Positions 1 through 8,965 of a DNA stretch of 64,000 bases are shown here, in pieces; the first letter of the stretch is position 1; the number at the start of each line of letters is the position of its first letter. Source of the stretch: Meconema thalassinum (lineage: Eukaryota; Arthropoda; Insecta; Orthoptera; Tettigoniidae); contig OX336390.1 in NCBI GenBank assembly GCA_946902985.2, forward strand, positions 528,878,861 to 528,942,860, in the 5' to 3' direction. Under the pieces are notes generated by a model. It was not told the DNA's origin, did not search any database, and was given only the letters and a program-made list of their open reading frames with translations. A program made the translations under genes and the position numbers.

Positions 1-63
1 GTGTCAGATAAATGGGTACATGTTATAGATTTATTAGGGGCAACAAAATGAAGGAATATCGTA

Positions 64-267
64 GTCCTTGTGAAGTTCATACTCAGCATTTTCCCCTCAA
101 ATGATTTTACGGAGAGAGATTTTTCTGTCATGAATATCAAATGGAGGGATGATAGAAACAGAAGCTCCATTAGTTTGATAAAACAAGATTTGTTCACATA
201 TTTCAATTATGACGAACATTTAAAAACAATCCTTGCAATGGGTCGTTCAAATGAAAAGTATTTGTAA
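64..267 (+). pseudogene. hAT transposase C-terminal (dimerisation) fragment
   Basis: The reading frame is open from about 52 to a stop at 265-267. It gives LVKFILSI, then a P-SN core, then ERDFSVMN and KWRDDRNR. This is the order found at the C-terminal dimerisation region of hAT-superfamily transposases, where an SNAxxERxFSxMN-type block is followed by a basic R-N-R block and a leucine-rich helix. No start codon, DDE core or zinc finger is visible upstream, so it is the tail of a broken transposase, possibly entering from before the window. hAT transposases cut and paste DNA in the nucleus and the C-terminal region holds the oligomer together. The assignment rests on motif pattern only. Confidence 0.6.
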
Positions 268-717
268 GTTTCTGGTGTCATAGGCCTATATGATATGATA
301 GCAATATCTAGTTTTAGTTTTGTGTATTTGACTAAGTAATGTTTATTTTATATAGGCTGCATTTATTACAACATTTAACATCCTTGATAAAAATGTTTTT
401 GGGACGTGTGTTCCGTTTTTCCATTCTTGAAATCGGGCAACCCCAGCTGGAGATCAAGCCAAAATTTGCGTGATGCGCATTAAAACTGTGACGGTTTACC
501 GCGCACCTTGCTCTTAAGTGGGCGCGAGTGGGTACTACCCTCATCAAGTTGTACAATAGAATATAACACTTCACTTCGCAGAGAAAGAACATATTCATGA
601 TTCGATGTTCCGCAGTGTAGCGGAGGAATTTTTCTTTTTTTCTTCCGGTTTTATCTAATTTTTTTAACTAAAAAACCAGACAGCATTATTAATAAGAAGA
701 GCGCGTATGATTTGCAG
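268..717. other. Non-coding stretch, probably FAR intron
   Basis: I see no coding pattern or recognisable repeat. Its last part (about 630-670) is rich in T and C, followed by an aactaaa stretch and tttgcag at 711-717, as expected for an intron 3' end. Confidence 0.5.
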
Positions 718-966
718 CTATTTGAACGGCTTCGCCAGGAGCGACCCCGGGATATCAATAAGATCATCCCCATAGCAGGAGACGTGTCGGCGCCTGAACT
801 GGGGATCAGCGAGTCGGACCAGAAGCTTCTCATCGAGACTGTAGCAGTGGTTTTCCATGCAGCTGCCACCGTCAGGTTTGACGAGTCTCTCAAGTCGGCG
901 GTTTCCATCAACTTGTTGGGAACCAAGAAGCTTTTGGCGCTGTGTCACCGTATGCTCAAACTTGAG
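718..966 (+). CDS. Fatty acyl-CoA reductase, internal exon 1 of window
   Basis: Fatty acyl-CoA reductases reduce acyl-CoA to fatty alcohol with NADPH, for cuticular wax and pheromone precursors in insects, usually at ER or peroxisome membranes. This 83-codon exon reads LFERLRQERP, then IPIAGDVSAPELGIS, then VVFHAAATVRFDESLK and INLLGTKKLLALCHRM. These are the standard FAR blocks of the NAD-binding Rossmann fold (GDVS and FHAAATVRFDE are near-invariant). The acceptor tttgcag (711-717) and donor GAG|gtcagt (967) fit, and both phases are 0. It joins in frame to the exon at 58516. The 5' border could lie slightly further upstream, since the frame stays open, but that extra part does not resemble FAR. 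The GxxGF NADP-binding exon must lie before the window. Confidence 0.9.
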
Positions 967-1650
967 GTCAGTCAATAATGTAACCCTCATTTATCGTCAC
1001 ATATTTACAGTATGCGTTTATTGCATTACTGCATAAAACTAAGAAGTGGAAGATTTTTGCAGTGTAATATTTCAACAATAACGTATAACAAAACACAAGC
1101 CAAAGCCGACACAAACTTATCGTTTAACCTAAAGTAAGTTGAAATATTGCTAAATATCATCACAGATGGTAGACTTATAGGTGACATTTTCCATTCTTTC
1201 GTAATTGTTTCATAACAAACTGGAGGCCTGTTCCATCATTAAATATTCAAGAGTATTCTGGTAAGATGTTGTTTCGGCACTGCAGCTTCATGGTTTTTGG
1301 GGCTCATCTATGGTGACGTATTGTGATCCTGGCAATACATTTATCACTGGTGGATTGTATTTGGCATATTAATATAATCTGAATGCTGCCACGGAGCAGA
1401 TTATGTCTCGTTTAGCGTCTGCAGACCGCAGTGAAGTGCAACGGCTACAAAGCTGAGCCATTGTAGTTTCTTTAACATCTGCAAGCCATAATACAGCGTG
1501 TGGTTTATCCTCAAATGTGTTATTGTCGCCACATATTTCAGAAGATTTGGACTACATGAAGAGTGCACAATTTCAGTGATCAGCAAGAAAGGGTGAAGTT
1601 TCAGAGTGTTAACACATTGTTTTTTTTTTTTTTTTTTTTCAAATTTCAAC
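967..1650. other. Intronic sequence, no gene; poly-T run
   Basis: I see no coding pattern. A run of 20 T occupies 1620-1639, just before the Penelope-like array. It may be the reverse-complemented poly-A tail of an old retroelement. Confidence 0.5.
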
Positions 1651-1662
1651 TATTTCTTTCTT
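1651..1662 (+). repeat. Candidate target-site duplication, left copy
   Basis: TATTTCTTTCTT lies immediately left of the Penelope-like array and is repeated exactly at 14647-14658, immediately right of it. The right copy runs into a TTTC microsatellite, so chance matching cannot be excluded. Confidence 0.5.
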
Positions 1663-2195
1663 TTTTGCATATTAAGGCTTTCACGGCCCGGATTATTATA
1701 TAAACAATTCATGCTTTTGGGCTAATGCCGTGTGTATTTTTAATTTAAACCATACGTTTCGGAGAAACCTTGCCTCCTTTTTCAATGGAAATAAACAATG
1801 TGGCCAAAGAAAGTATATCAATGAGATTACAAAAAATATAGATAAATTCCTCTGTTCGTCACCAGAGAGCAGCTGCCAGAAATTACTGTATGGACCATGG
1901 TGGAACGGCGGACAAAGTAGTAAGTAACCAGAAGGTAAAGGGGTCGGTGTGAAAATATAGAAACTCCTCGAAGAATGAGGAGGGGGGGGGGGAGGGGGGG
2001 GGGGTTAGATGGATATAAGGAAACATAAACAAAAGGGAAGTGTATCTGAACAATACCTAACGTCATACAGTCAACGGCGAAAAAACAGATGGAAACTCCT
2101 CCAGTGACGAACAAAGGAGATCAAATCCAGGCTCTGAGCCCTAGAGGGAAAATGTACAATTTTAAATATGTGAAGAACAGAGAGACTGAGAGGAA
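1663..2195 (-). repeat. Penelope-like linker/terminal repeat, outer left
   Basis: On the - strand this is the 3' UTR of the unit at 2196-4552 followed by the 5' leader and first 13 or so codons of a next unit that is missing. It contains a G/C homopolymer tract (about 1980-2004) and a ttgaaaaaggag...ctccgaaac block. The five other linkers carry the same sequence, so it acts like the pLTR of Penelope-like elements. Short ORFs across it are not convincing genes. Confidence 0.75.
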
Positions 2196-4552
2196 CTATC
2201 TCCCTAGATCCTTAATAACTGGTAGCCAAGTGTCACTTAGCTGATATCCAGTGTCTCTGTTAAAATTATTGGGATTTTTACGAATTTCAACTGCCTCCCT
2301 TATAATTCTAGACCAGTTGTGCTTAACAAGGGCAAGCGCATGAGCATCCTTGAAACATACATCGTGCCCTGAAGACAGGGCATGTTCAGCTATAGCTGAT
2401 TTGTCAGGTTGGTTTAGACGGATGTTCCTTTGATGCTCTTTGATGCGAGTTGCAATGGAACGTTTTGTTTGTCCAATGTAGCCTTTTCCGCAAGTACAAG
2501 GGACTTCATACACCCCAGGTTGTAGTAATGGAGACAATTTATCTTTGTTTAATGCTAAACGTTGACCAATTTTCGTCATAGTGCCGAAAACTGTTTTTAT
2601 CTTGTGCTTGCGGAGAATCTTAGCAACGCGGTCAGTGGTGTTGTGAATATAAGGGAGGTAAGCAGTTCCTCTCACGTCGGAGCTCTGAGAAGGTTGTCTA
2701 TCCCTCCTTCTGGGATGTAGGGACCTATATATAGTGGATTCATTATAGCCATTACCCTTAAACATGGTTTGTAAGGCATGTAACTCTTCCTGAAGAGTTG
2801 ATGCCTCACAAATACGTTCCGCTCTTTTGGCTAGAGTTGTTATAATTCCTTGTTTTTGTGCTGGGTGGTGGTGGGAATCCGCATGTAAATAACGGTTAGT
2901 GTGAGTTGGCTTACGGTAGACGCTGTGCCCCATGGAGCCATCCGCTTTCCTCCTCACAAGAACATCCAAAAAAGGTAAGCATCCACCTGACTCTAGCTCC
3001 ATTGTGAAGTGGATTGAAGGATGCAGCTGATTTAGGTGGTTCAGAAAGTGGTTCAGTTTCTCAGAACCCTCCTCCCACACCACGAACGTATCATCCACAT
3101 ACCTCCACCAAATCACAGGTTTGAAAGACGCCGAAGATATAGCCTCCCCCTCAAAATGTTCCATGAAAATATTTGCCACGACAGGCGAGAGTGGACTTCC
3201 CATGGCCACACCATCAGTCTGCTCGTAATATTACCATCCCACAAGAAATAACTGGAACACAAGCAGTGGTGGAATAATCGGGCAATGTCCTCAGGAAACA
3301 AATCCTTGATGAGTGACATGACCGAGTCCACCGGCACTCTGGTAAACAAGGACTCTACATCAAAACTCACCAAAATAGCATTTGGTTGAACGGCGATGGT
3401 TGACAATTTTTCGACGAAATGGGTTGAATCCCTAATGTAGGACTGTGTGCGCCCCAAATGCGGCTGAAGCAACTTGCTGAGATATTGCGCAAGAGCATAA
3501 GTTGGAGAACCTATTGTGCTAACAATTGGTCGAAGAGGGACGTCTTGCTTATGGATTTTTGGAAGACCATACAATCTCGGAGGAACAGCATCTCTCGGAA
3601 TAAGACATCTTCCCTCTTCTTTTTGAATAGATGACAGTTTAACAAGCTTAGCAGTGGCATTGGATACACGAGTGGTTGGATCACGAGTGCACAGTGTGTA
3701 GACAGGATCAGATAACAGAACCGAGATTTTACTTTTATATTCAACGGTATCCATCACCACTGTCGCATTTCCCTTGTCAGCATGAAGAATAGAAATGGTG
3801 TCATTATTTCTTAGTTCCTTCAATGCCTTTCTTTCACCCCGAGTTAAATTGGGTGCGGGTACTTTCGAGGATCTTAATATCCTCACACTTTCTTGTCTAA
3901 CTTCTTCAGCTTCATCTGGAGGTAAATTGTAGATGGCAGCCTCAACGGATGTGATCAACTCCTCTGTAGGAATTTTGAAGGGTGCGAGAGCAAAGTTGAG
4001 ACCTCTGCTTAGTAAAGTTGTTTGATAGTCATCTAAAGGGGTATTAGAAAGATTGACTACAACTTTACTAGTATCAAGAACCGTACGAGGAGCTGTTTGT
4101 CTCGAGGACAATCGAAGGAACTTAGCTCTTTGTCTATCTACAGCCCGACAAAAATTATTCTCGGCCTGAATAGCGGAGATACGTTCAAAGAACAGCCACA
4201 ATTCCTCTGAGAGAATGCTACTAAGAAGCAGATGTAAGTGTAATAACTCACGGGAAACTGCGTCCAATTCAGTACGAGAGTTCTGGATCCTCTCGCTAAC
4301 GAGTGCCTTGCTAGCGCGCTGATAAATTCTCATAGCTTTATGAGTGTGTATAGTTTGCTTCAATTTTACACAGTTGGGAATGATGTTATGATCCCTGCAT
4401 CTAAGAAAGAAGGACAACGATGAAAGGAGAGAGCTCCTTCTTCGCCTCAACTTACTAAATTTAGATGATTGTCGAACAACTTCTTCCCCGTAGAGGTTTC
4501 TAATTTGCATATTAAGGCTTTCACGGCCCGGATTATTATATAAACAATTCAT
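2196..4552 (-). pseudogene. Penelope-like RT/GIY-YIG polyprotein, frameshifted (unit 1)
   Basis: Same protein as the intact units, but broken by a one-base deletion near 3231: it has ctcgtaatattacc where the intact unit has one more T. The N-terminal part (to 4552) holds the N-terminal region, the DKGNATVV block, LPKIHK, and the SFDVESLF motif A of reverse transcriptase. The C-terminal part (2196-about 3230) holds the GSPLSP motif B, the YVDD catalytic motif C, the PFLDV/VYRKPTHTNRYLH thumb block and the GIY-YIG endonuclease with KGYIGQT. Other substitutions separating it from unit 2 are few (for example SVLL/SILL and IQKE/IPKE). It is probably a recent loss of function. Confidence 0.93.
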
Positions 4553-5023
4553 GCTTTTGGGCTAATGCCGTGTGTATTTTTAATTTAAACCATACGTTTC
4601 GGAGAAACCTTGCCTCCTTTTTCAATGGAAATAAACAATGTGGCCAAAGAAAGTATATCAATGAGATTACAAAAAATATAGATAAATTCCTCTGTTCGTC
4701 ACCAGAGAGCAGCTGCCAGAAATTACTGTATGGACCATGGTGGAACGGCGGACAAAGTAGTAAGTAACCAGAAGGTAAAGGGGTCGGTGTGAAAATATAG
4801 AAACTCCTCGAAGAATGAGGAGGGGGGGGGGGTTAGATGGATATAAGGAAACATAAACAAAAGGGAAGTGTATCTGAACAATACCTAACGTCATACAGTC
4901 AACGGCGAAAAAACAGATGGAAACTCCTCCAGTGACGAACAAAGGAGATCAAATCCAGGCTCTGAGCCCTAGAGGGAAAATGTACAATTTTAAATATGTG
5001 AAGAACAGAGAGACTGAGAGGAA
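4553..5023 (-). repeat. Penelope-like linker between units 1 and 2
   Basis: 471 bp joining the stop of unit 2 (5024) to the ATG of unit 1 (4552) in the head-to-tail tandem. It holds a G tract at about 4822-4832 that is shorter than in the outer linker. It provides 3' UTR to one unit and leader to the next. Confidence 0.75.
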
Positions 5024-7381
5024 CTATCTCCCTAGATCCTTAATAACTGGTAGCCAAGTGTCACTTAGCTGATATCCAGTGTCTCTGTTAAAATTATTGG
5101 GATTTTTACGAATTTCAACTGCCTCCCTTATAATTCTAGACCAGTTGTGCTTAACAAGGGCAAGCGCATGAGCATCCTTGAAACATACATCGTGCCCTGA
5201 AGACAGGGCATGTTCAGCTATAGCTGATTTGTCAGGTTGGTTTAGACGGATGTTCCTTTGATGCTCTTTGATGCGAGTTGCAATGGAACGTTTTGTTTGT
5301 CCAATGTAGCCTTTTCCGCAAGTACAAGGGACTTCATACACCCCAGGTTGTAGTAATGGAGACAATTTATCTTTGTTTAATGCTAAACGTTGACCAATTT
5401 TCGTCATAGTGCCGAAAACTGTTTTTATCTTGTGCTTGCGGAGAATCTTAGCAACGCGGTCAGTGGTGTTGTGAATATAAGGGAGGTAAGCAGTTCCTCT
5501 CACGTCGGAGCTCTGAGAAGGTTGTCTATCCCTCCTTCTGGGATGTAGGGACCTATATATAGTGGATTCATTATAGCCATTACCCTTAAACATGGTTTGT
5601 AAGGCATGTAACTCTTCCTGAAGAGTTGATGCCTCAAAAATACGTTCCGCTCTTTTGACTAGAGTTGTTATAATTCCTTGTTTTTGTGCTGGGTGGTGGT
5701 GGGAATCCGCATGTAAATAACGGTTAGTGTGAGTTGGCTTACGGTAGACGCTGTGCCCCATGGAGCCATCCGCTTTCCTCCTCACAAGAACATCCAAAAA
5801 AGGTAAGCATCCACCTGACTCTAGCTCCATTGTGAAGTGGATTGAAGGATGCAGCTGATTTAGGTGGTTCAGAAAGTGGTTCAGTTTCTCAGAACCCTCC
5901 TCCCACACCACGAACGTATCATCCACATACCTCCACCAAATCACAGGTTTAAAAGACGCCGAAGATATAGCCTCCCCCTCAAAATGTTCCATGAAAAAAT
6001 TTGCCACGATAGGCGAGAGTGGACTTCCCATGGCCACACCATCAGTCTGCTCGTAATATTTACCATCCCACAAGAAATAACTGGAACACAAGCAGTGGTG
6101 GAATAATCGGGCAATATCCTCAGGAAACAAATCCTTGATGAGTGACATGACCGAGTCCACCGGCACTCTGGTAAACAAGGACTCTACATCAAAACTCACC
6201 AAAATAGCATTTGGTTGAACGGCGATGGTTGACAATTTTTCGACGAAATGGGTTGAAACCCTAATGTAGGACTGTGTGCGCCCCAAATGCGGCTGAAGCA
6301 ACTTGCTGAGATATTGCGCAAGAGCATAAGTTGGAGAACCTATTGTGCTAACAATTGGTCGAAGAGGGACGTCTTGCTTATGGATTTTTGGAAGACCATA
6401 CAATCTCGGAGGAACAGCATCTCTCGGAATAAGACATCTTCCCTCTTCTTTTGGAATAGATGACAGTTTAACAAGCTTAGCAGTGGCATTGGATACACGA
6501 GTGGTTGGATCACGAGTGCACAGTGTGTAGACAGGATCAGATAACAGAATCGAGATTTTACTTTTATATTCAACGGTATCCATCACCACTGTCGCATTTC
6601 CCTTGTCAGCATGAAGAATAGAAATGGTGTCATTATTTCTTAGTTCCTTCAATGCCTTTCTTTCACCCCGAGTTAAATTGGGTGCGGGTACTTTCGAGGA
6701 TCTTAATATCCTCACACTTTCTTGTCTAACTTCTTCAGCTTCATCTGGAGGTAAATTGTAGATGGCAGCCTCAACGGATGTGATCAACTCCTCTGTAGGA
6801 ATTTTGAAGGGTGCGAGAGCAAAGTTGAGACCTCTGCTTAGTAACGTTGTTTGATAGTCATCTAAAGGGGTATTAGAAAGATTGACTACAACTTTACTAG
6901 TATCAAGAACCGTACGAGGAGCTGTTTGTCTCGAGGACAATCGAAGGAACTTAGCTCTTTGTCTATCTACAGCCCGACAAAAATTATTCTCGGCCTGAAT
7001 AGCGGAGATACGTTCAAAGAACAGCCACAATTCCTCTGAGAGAATGCTACTAAGAAGCAGATGTAAGTGTAATAACTCACGGGAAACTGCGTCCAATTCA
7101 GTACGAGAGTTCTGGATCCTCTCGATAACGAGTGCCTTGCTAGCGCGCTGATAAATTCTCATAGCTTTATGAGTGTGTATAGTTTGCTTCAATTTTACAC
7201 AGTCGGGAATGATGTTATGATCCCTGCATCTAAGAAAGAAGGACAACGATGAAAGGAGAGAGCTCCTTCTTCGCCTCAACTTACTAAATTTAGATGATTG
7301 TCGAACAACTTCCTCCCCATAGAGGTTTCTAATTTGCATATTAAGGCTTTCACGGCCCGGATTATTATATAAACAATTCAT
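5024..7381 (-). CDS. Penelope-like retroelement polyprotein, intact (unit 2)
   Basis: 785 residues, uninterrupted. It is a reverse transcriptase joined to a GIY-YIG nicking endonuclease, which together nick target DNA and copy the element RNA into it in the nucleus. Approximate order: N-terminal region 1-250; DKGNATVVMD near 260; LPKIHK...RPIVS near 330; motif A SFDVESLF near 396; motif B MGSPLSP near 451; motif C YVDD near 485; PFLDV and VYRKPTHTNRYLH near 526-550; GIY-YIG GVYEVPC...YIGQT near 680-695, with R of TRIKEH and E of AIAEHALSSGH. Both catalytic D pairs and the paired tyrosines are present. The start used is the conserved MNCLYNN shared by all full units. Left-arm marker: KGYIGQT, where right-arm copies have KVYIGQT. 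Confidence 0.95.
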   Translation of the reverse strand: MNCLYNNPGRESLNMQIRNLYGEEVVRQSSKFSKLRRRRSSLLSSLSFFLRCRDHNIIPDCVKLKQTIHTHKAMRIYQRASKALVIERIQNSRTELDAVSRELLHLHLLLSSILSEELWLFFERISAIQAENNFCRAVDRQRAKFLRLSSRQTAPRTVLDTSKVVVNLSNTPLDDYQTTLLSRGLNFALAPFKIPTEELITSVEAAIYNLPPDEAEEVRQESVRILRSSKVPAPNLTRGERKALKELRNNDTISILHADKGNATVVMDTVEYKSKISILLSDPVYTLCTRDPTTRVSNATAKLVKLSSIPKEEGRCLIPRDAVPPRLYGLPKIHKQDVPLRPIVSTIGSPTYALAQYLSKLLQPHLGRTQSYIRVSTHFVEKLSTIAVQPNAILVSFDVESLFTRVPVDSVMSLIKDLFPEDIARLFHHCLCSSYFLWDGKYYEQTDGVAMGSPLSPIVANFFMEHFEGEAISSASFKPVIWWRYVDDTFVVWEEGSEKLNHFLNHLNQLHPSIHFTMELESGGCLPFLDVLVRRKADGSMGHSVYRKPTHTNRYLHADSHHHPAQKQGIITTLVKRAERIFEASTLQEELHALQTMFKGNGYNESTIYRSLHPRRRDRQPSQSSDVRGTAYLPYIHNTTDRVAKILRKHKIKTVFGTMTKIGQRLALNKDKLSPLLQPGVYEVPCTCGKGYIGQTKRSIATRIKEHQRNIRLNQPDKSAIAEHALSSGHDVCFKDAHALALVKHNWSRIIREAVEIRKNPNNFNRDTGYQLSDTWLPVIKDLGR

Positions 7382-7855
7382 GCTTTTGGGCTAATGCCGT
7401 GTGTATTTTTAATTTAAACCATACGTTTCGGAGAAACCTTGCCTCCTTTTTCAATGGAAATAAACAATGTGGCCAAAGAAAGTATATCAATGAGATTACA
7501 AAAAATATAGATAAATTCATCTGTTCGTCACCAGAGAGCAGCTGCCAGAAATTACTGTATGGACCATGGTGGAACGGCGGACAAAGTAGTAAGTAACCAG
7601 AAGGTAAAGGGGTCGGTGTGAAAATATAGAAACTCCTCGAAGAATGAGGAGGGGGGGGGGGGGTTAGATGGATATAAGGAAACATAAACAAAAGGGAAGT
7701 GTATCTGAACAATACCTAACGTCATACAGTCAACGGCGAAAAAACAGATGGAAACTCCTCCAGTGACGAACAAAGGAGATCAAATCCAGGCTCTGAGCCC
7801 TAGAGGGAAAATGTACAATTTTAAATATGTGAAGAAACAGAGAGACTGAGAGGAA
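7382..7855 (-). repeat. Penelope-like linker, inner left
   Basis: Linker between unit 2 and the truncated central left copy, with its own G tract (about 7650-7662). It carries one extra A (gaagaaacag near 7832) that is shared, in mirror image, with the linker beyond unit 5 and not with the linker at 4553-5023. Confidence 0.75.
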
Positions 7856-8180
7856 CTATCTCCCTAGATCCTTAATAACTGGTAGCCAAGTGTCACTTAG
7901 CTGATATCCAGTGTCTCTGTTAAAATTATTGGGATTTTTACGAATTTCAACTGCCTCCCTTATAATTCTAGACCAGTTGTGCTTAACAAGGGCAAGCGCA
8001 TGAGCAACCTTGAAACATACATCGTGCCCTGAAGACAGGGCATGTTCAGCTATAGCTGATTTGTCAGGTTGGTTTAGACGGATGTTCCTTTGATGCTCTT
8101 TGATGCGAGTTGCAATGGAACGTTTCGTTTGTCCAATGTAGACTTTTCCGCAAGTACAAGGGACTTCATACACCCCAGGT
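7856..8180 (-). pseudogene. Penelope-like 3' CDS fragment, left of palindrome centre
   Basis: This keeps only the last 108 or so codons, starting at PGVYEVPC, so just the GIY-YIG domain and C-terminus. The reading frame runs through the centre into antisense sequence of the other arm, and that part is meaningless. It has a D to V change (KVAHALAL) not seen in the other copies. Confidence 0.9.
8163..8180. other. Palindrome centre (18-bp spacer)
   Basis: Left arm ends with caagtacaaggg at 8162 and right arm begins with its exact complement at 8181. The 18 bases between belong to the left copy only. The arms on each side extend for more than 6 kb. Confidence 0.9.
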
Positions 8181-8487
8181 CCCTTGTACTTGCGGAAAAG
8201 TCTACATTGGACAAACAAAACGTTCCATTGCAACTCGCATCAAAGAGCATCAAAGGAACATCCGTCTAAACCAACCTGACAAATCAGCTATAGCTGAACA
8301 TGCCCTGTCTTCAGGGCACGATGTATGTTTCAAGGATGCTCATGCGCTTGCCCTTGTTAAGCACAACTGGTCTAGAATTATAAGGGAGGCAGTTGAAATT
8401 CGTAAAAATCCCAATAATTTTAACAGAGACACTGGATATCAGCTAAGTGACACTTGGCTACCAGTTATTAAGGATCTAGGGAGATAG
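8181..8487 (+). pseudogene. Penelope-like 3' CDS fragment, right of palindrome centre
   Basis: This begins at PCTCGKVYIGQ, six codons further into the protein than the left fragment, and runs to the normal stop. It keeps part of the GIY-YIG domain (YIG tyrosine, TRIKEH arginine, AEH glutamate) but lacks the first tyrosine and all of the RT. Confidence 0.9.
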
Positions 8488-8965
8488 TTCCTCTCAGTCT
8501 CTCTGTTCTTCACATATTTAAAATTGTACATTTTCCCTCTAGGGCTCAGAGCCTGGATTTGATCTCCTTTGTTCGTCACTGGAGGAGTTTCCATCTGTTT
8601 TTTCGCCGTTGACTGTATGACGTTAGGTATTGTTCAGATACACTTCCCTTTTGTTTATGTTTCCTTATATCCATCTAACCCTCCCCCCTCCCCCCCTCCT
8701 CATTCTTCGAGGAGTTTCTATATTTTCACACCGACCCCTTTACCTTCTGGTTACTTACTACTTTGTCCGCCGTTCCACCATGGTCCATACAGTAATTTCT
8801 GGCAGCTGCTCTCTGGTGACGAACAGAGGAATTTATCTATATTTTTTGTAATCTCATTGATATACTTTCTTTGGCCACATTGTTTATTTCCATTGAAAAA
8901 GGAGGCAAGGTTTCTCCGAAACGTATGGTTTAAGTTAAAAATACACACGGCATTAGCCCAAAAGC
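8488..8965 (+). repeat. Penelope-like linker, inner right
   Basis: Mirror of 7382-7855. It has an interrupted C tract (about 8682-8698). The block ending ctccgaaacgtatgg at about 8926 precedes the ATG at 8966. Confidence 0.75.

Noticed and set aside
691..717. Extension of the first FAR exon upstream in the open frame
   Set aside because: The extra residues do not fit the FAR family, and tttgcag at 711-717 gives a good acceptor at the family boundary; kept only as a minor alternative.
1827..2114. Open frames of 90-195 codons across the Penelope-like linkers (all six copies)
   Set aside because: They run through variable C/G tracts and change frame between copies, so no conserved protein is maintained.
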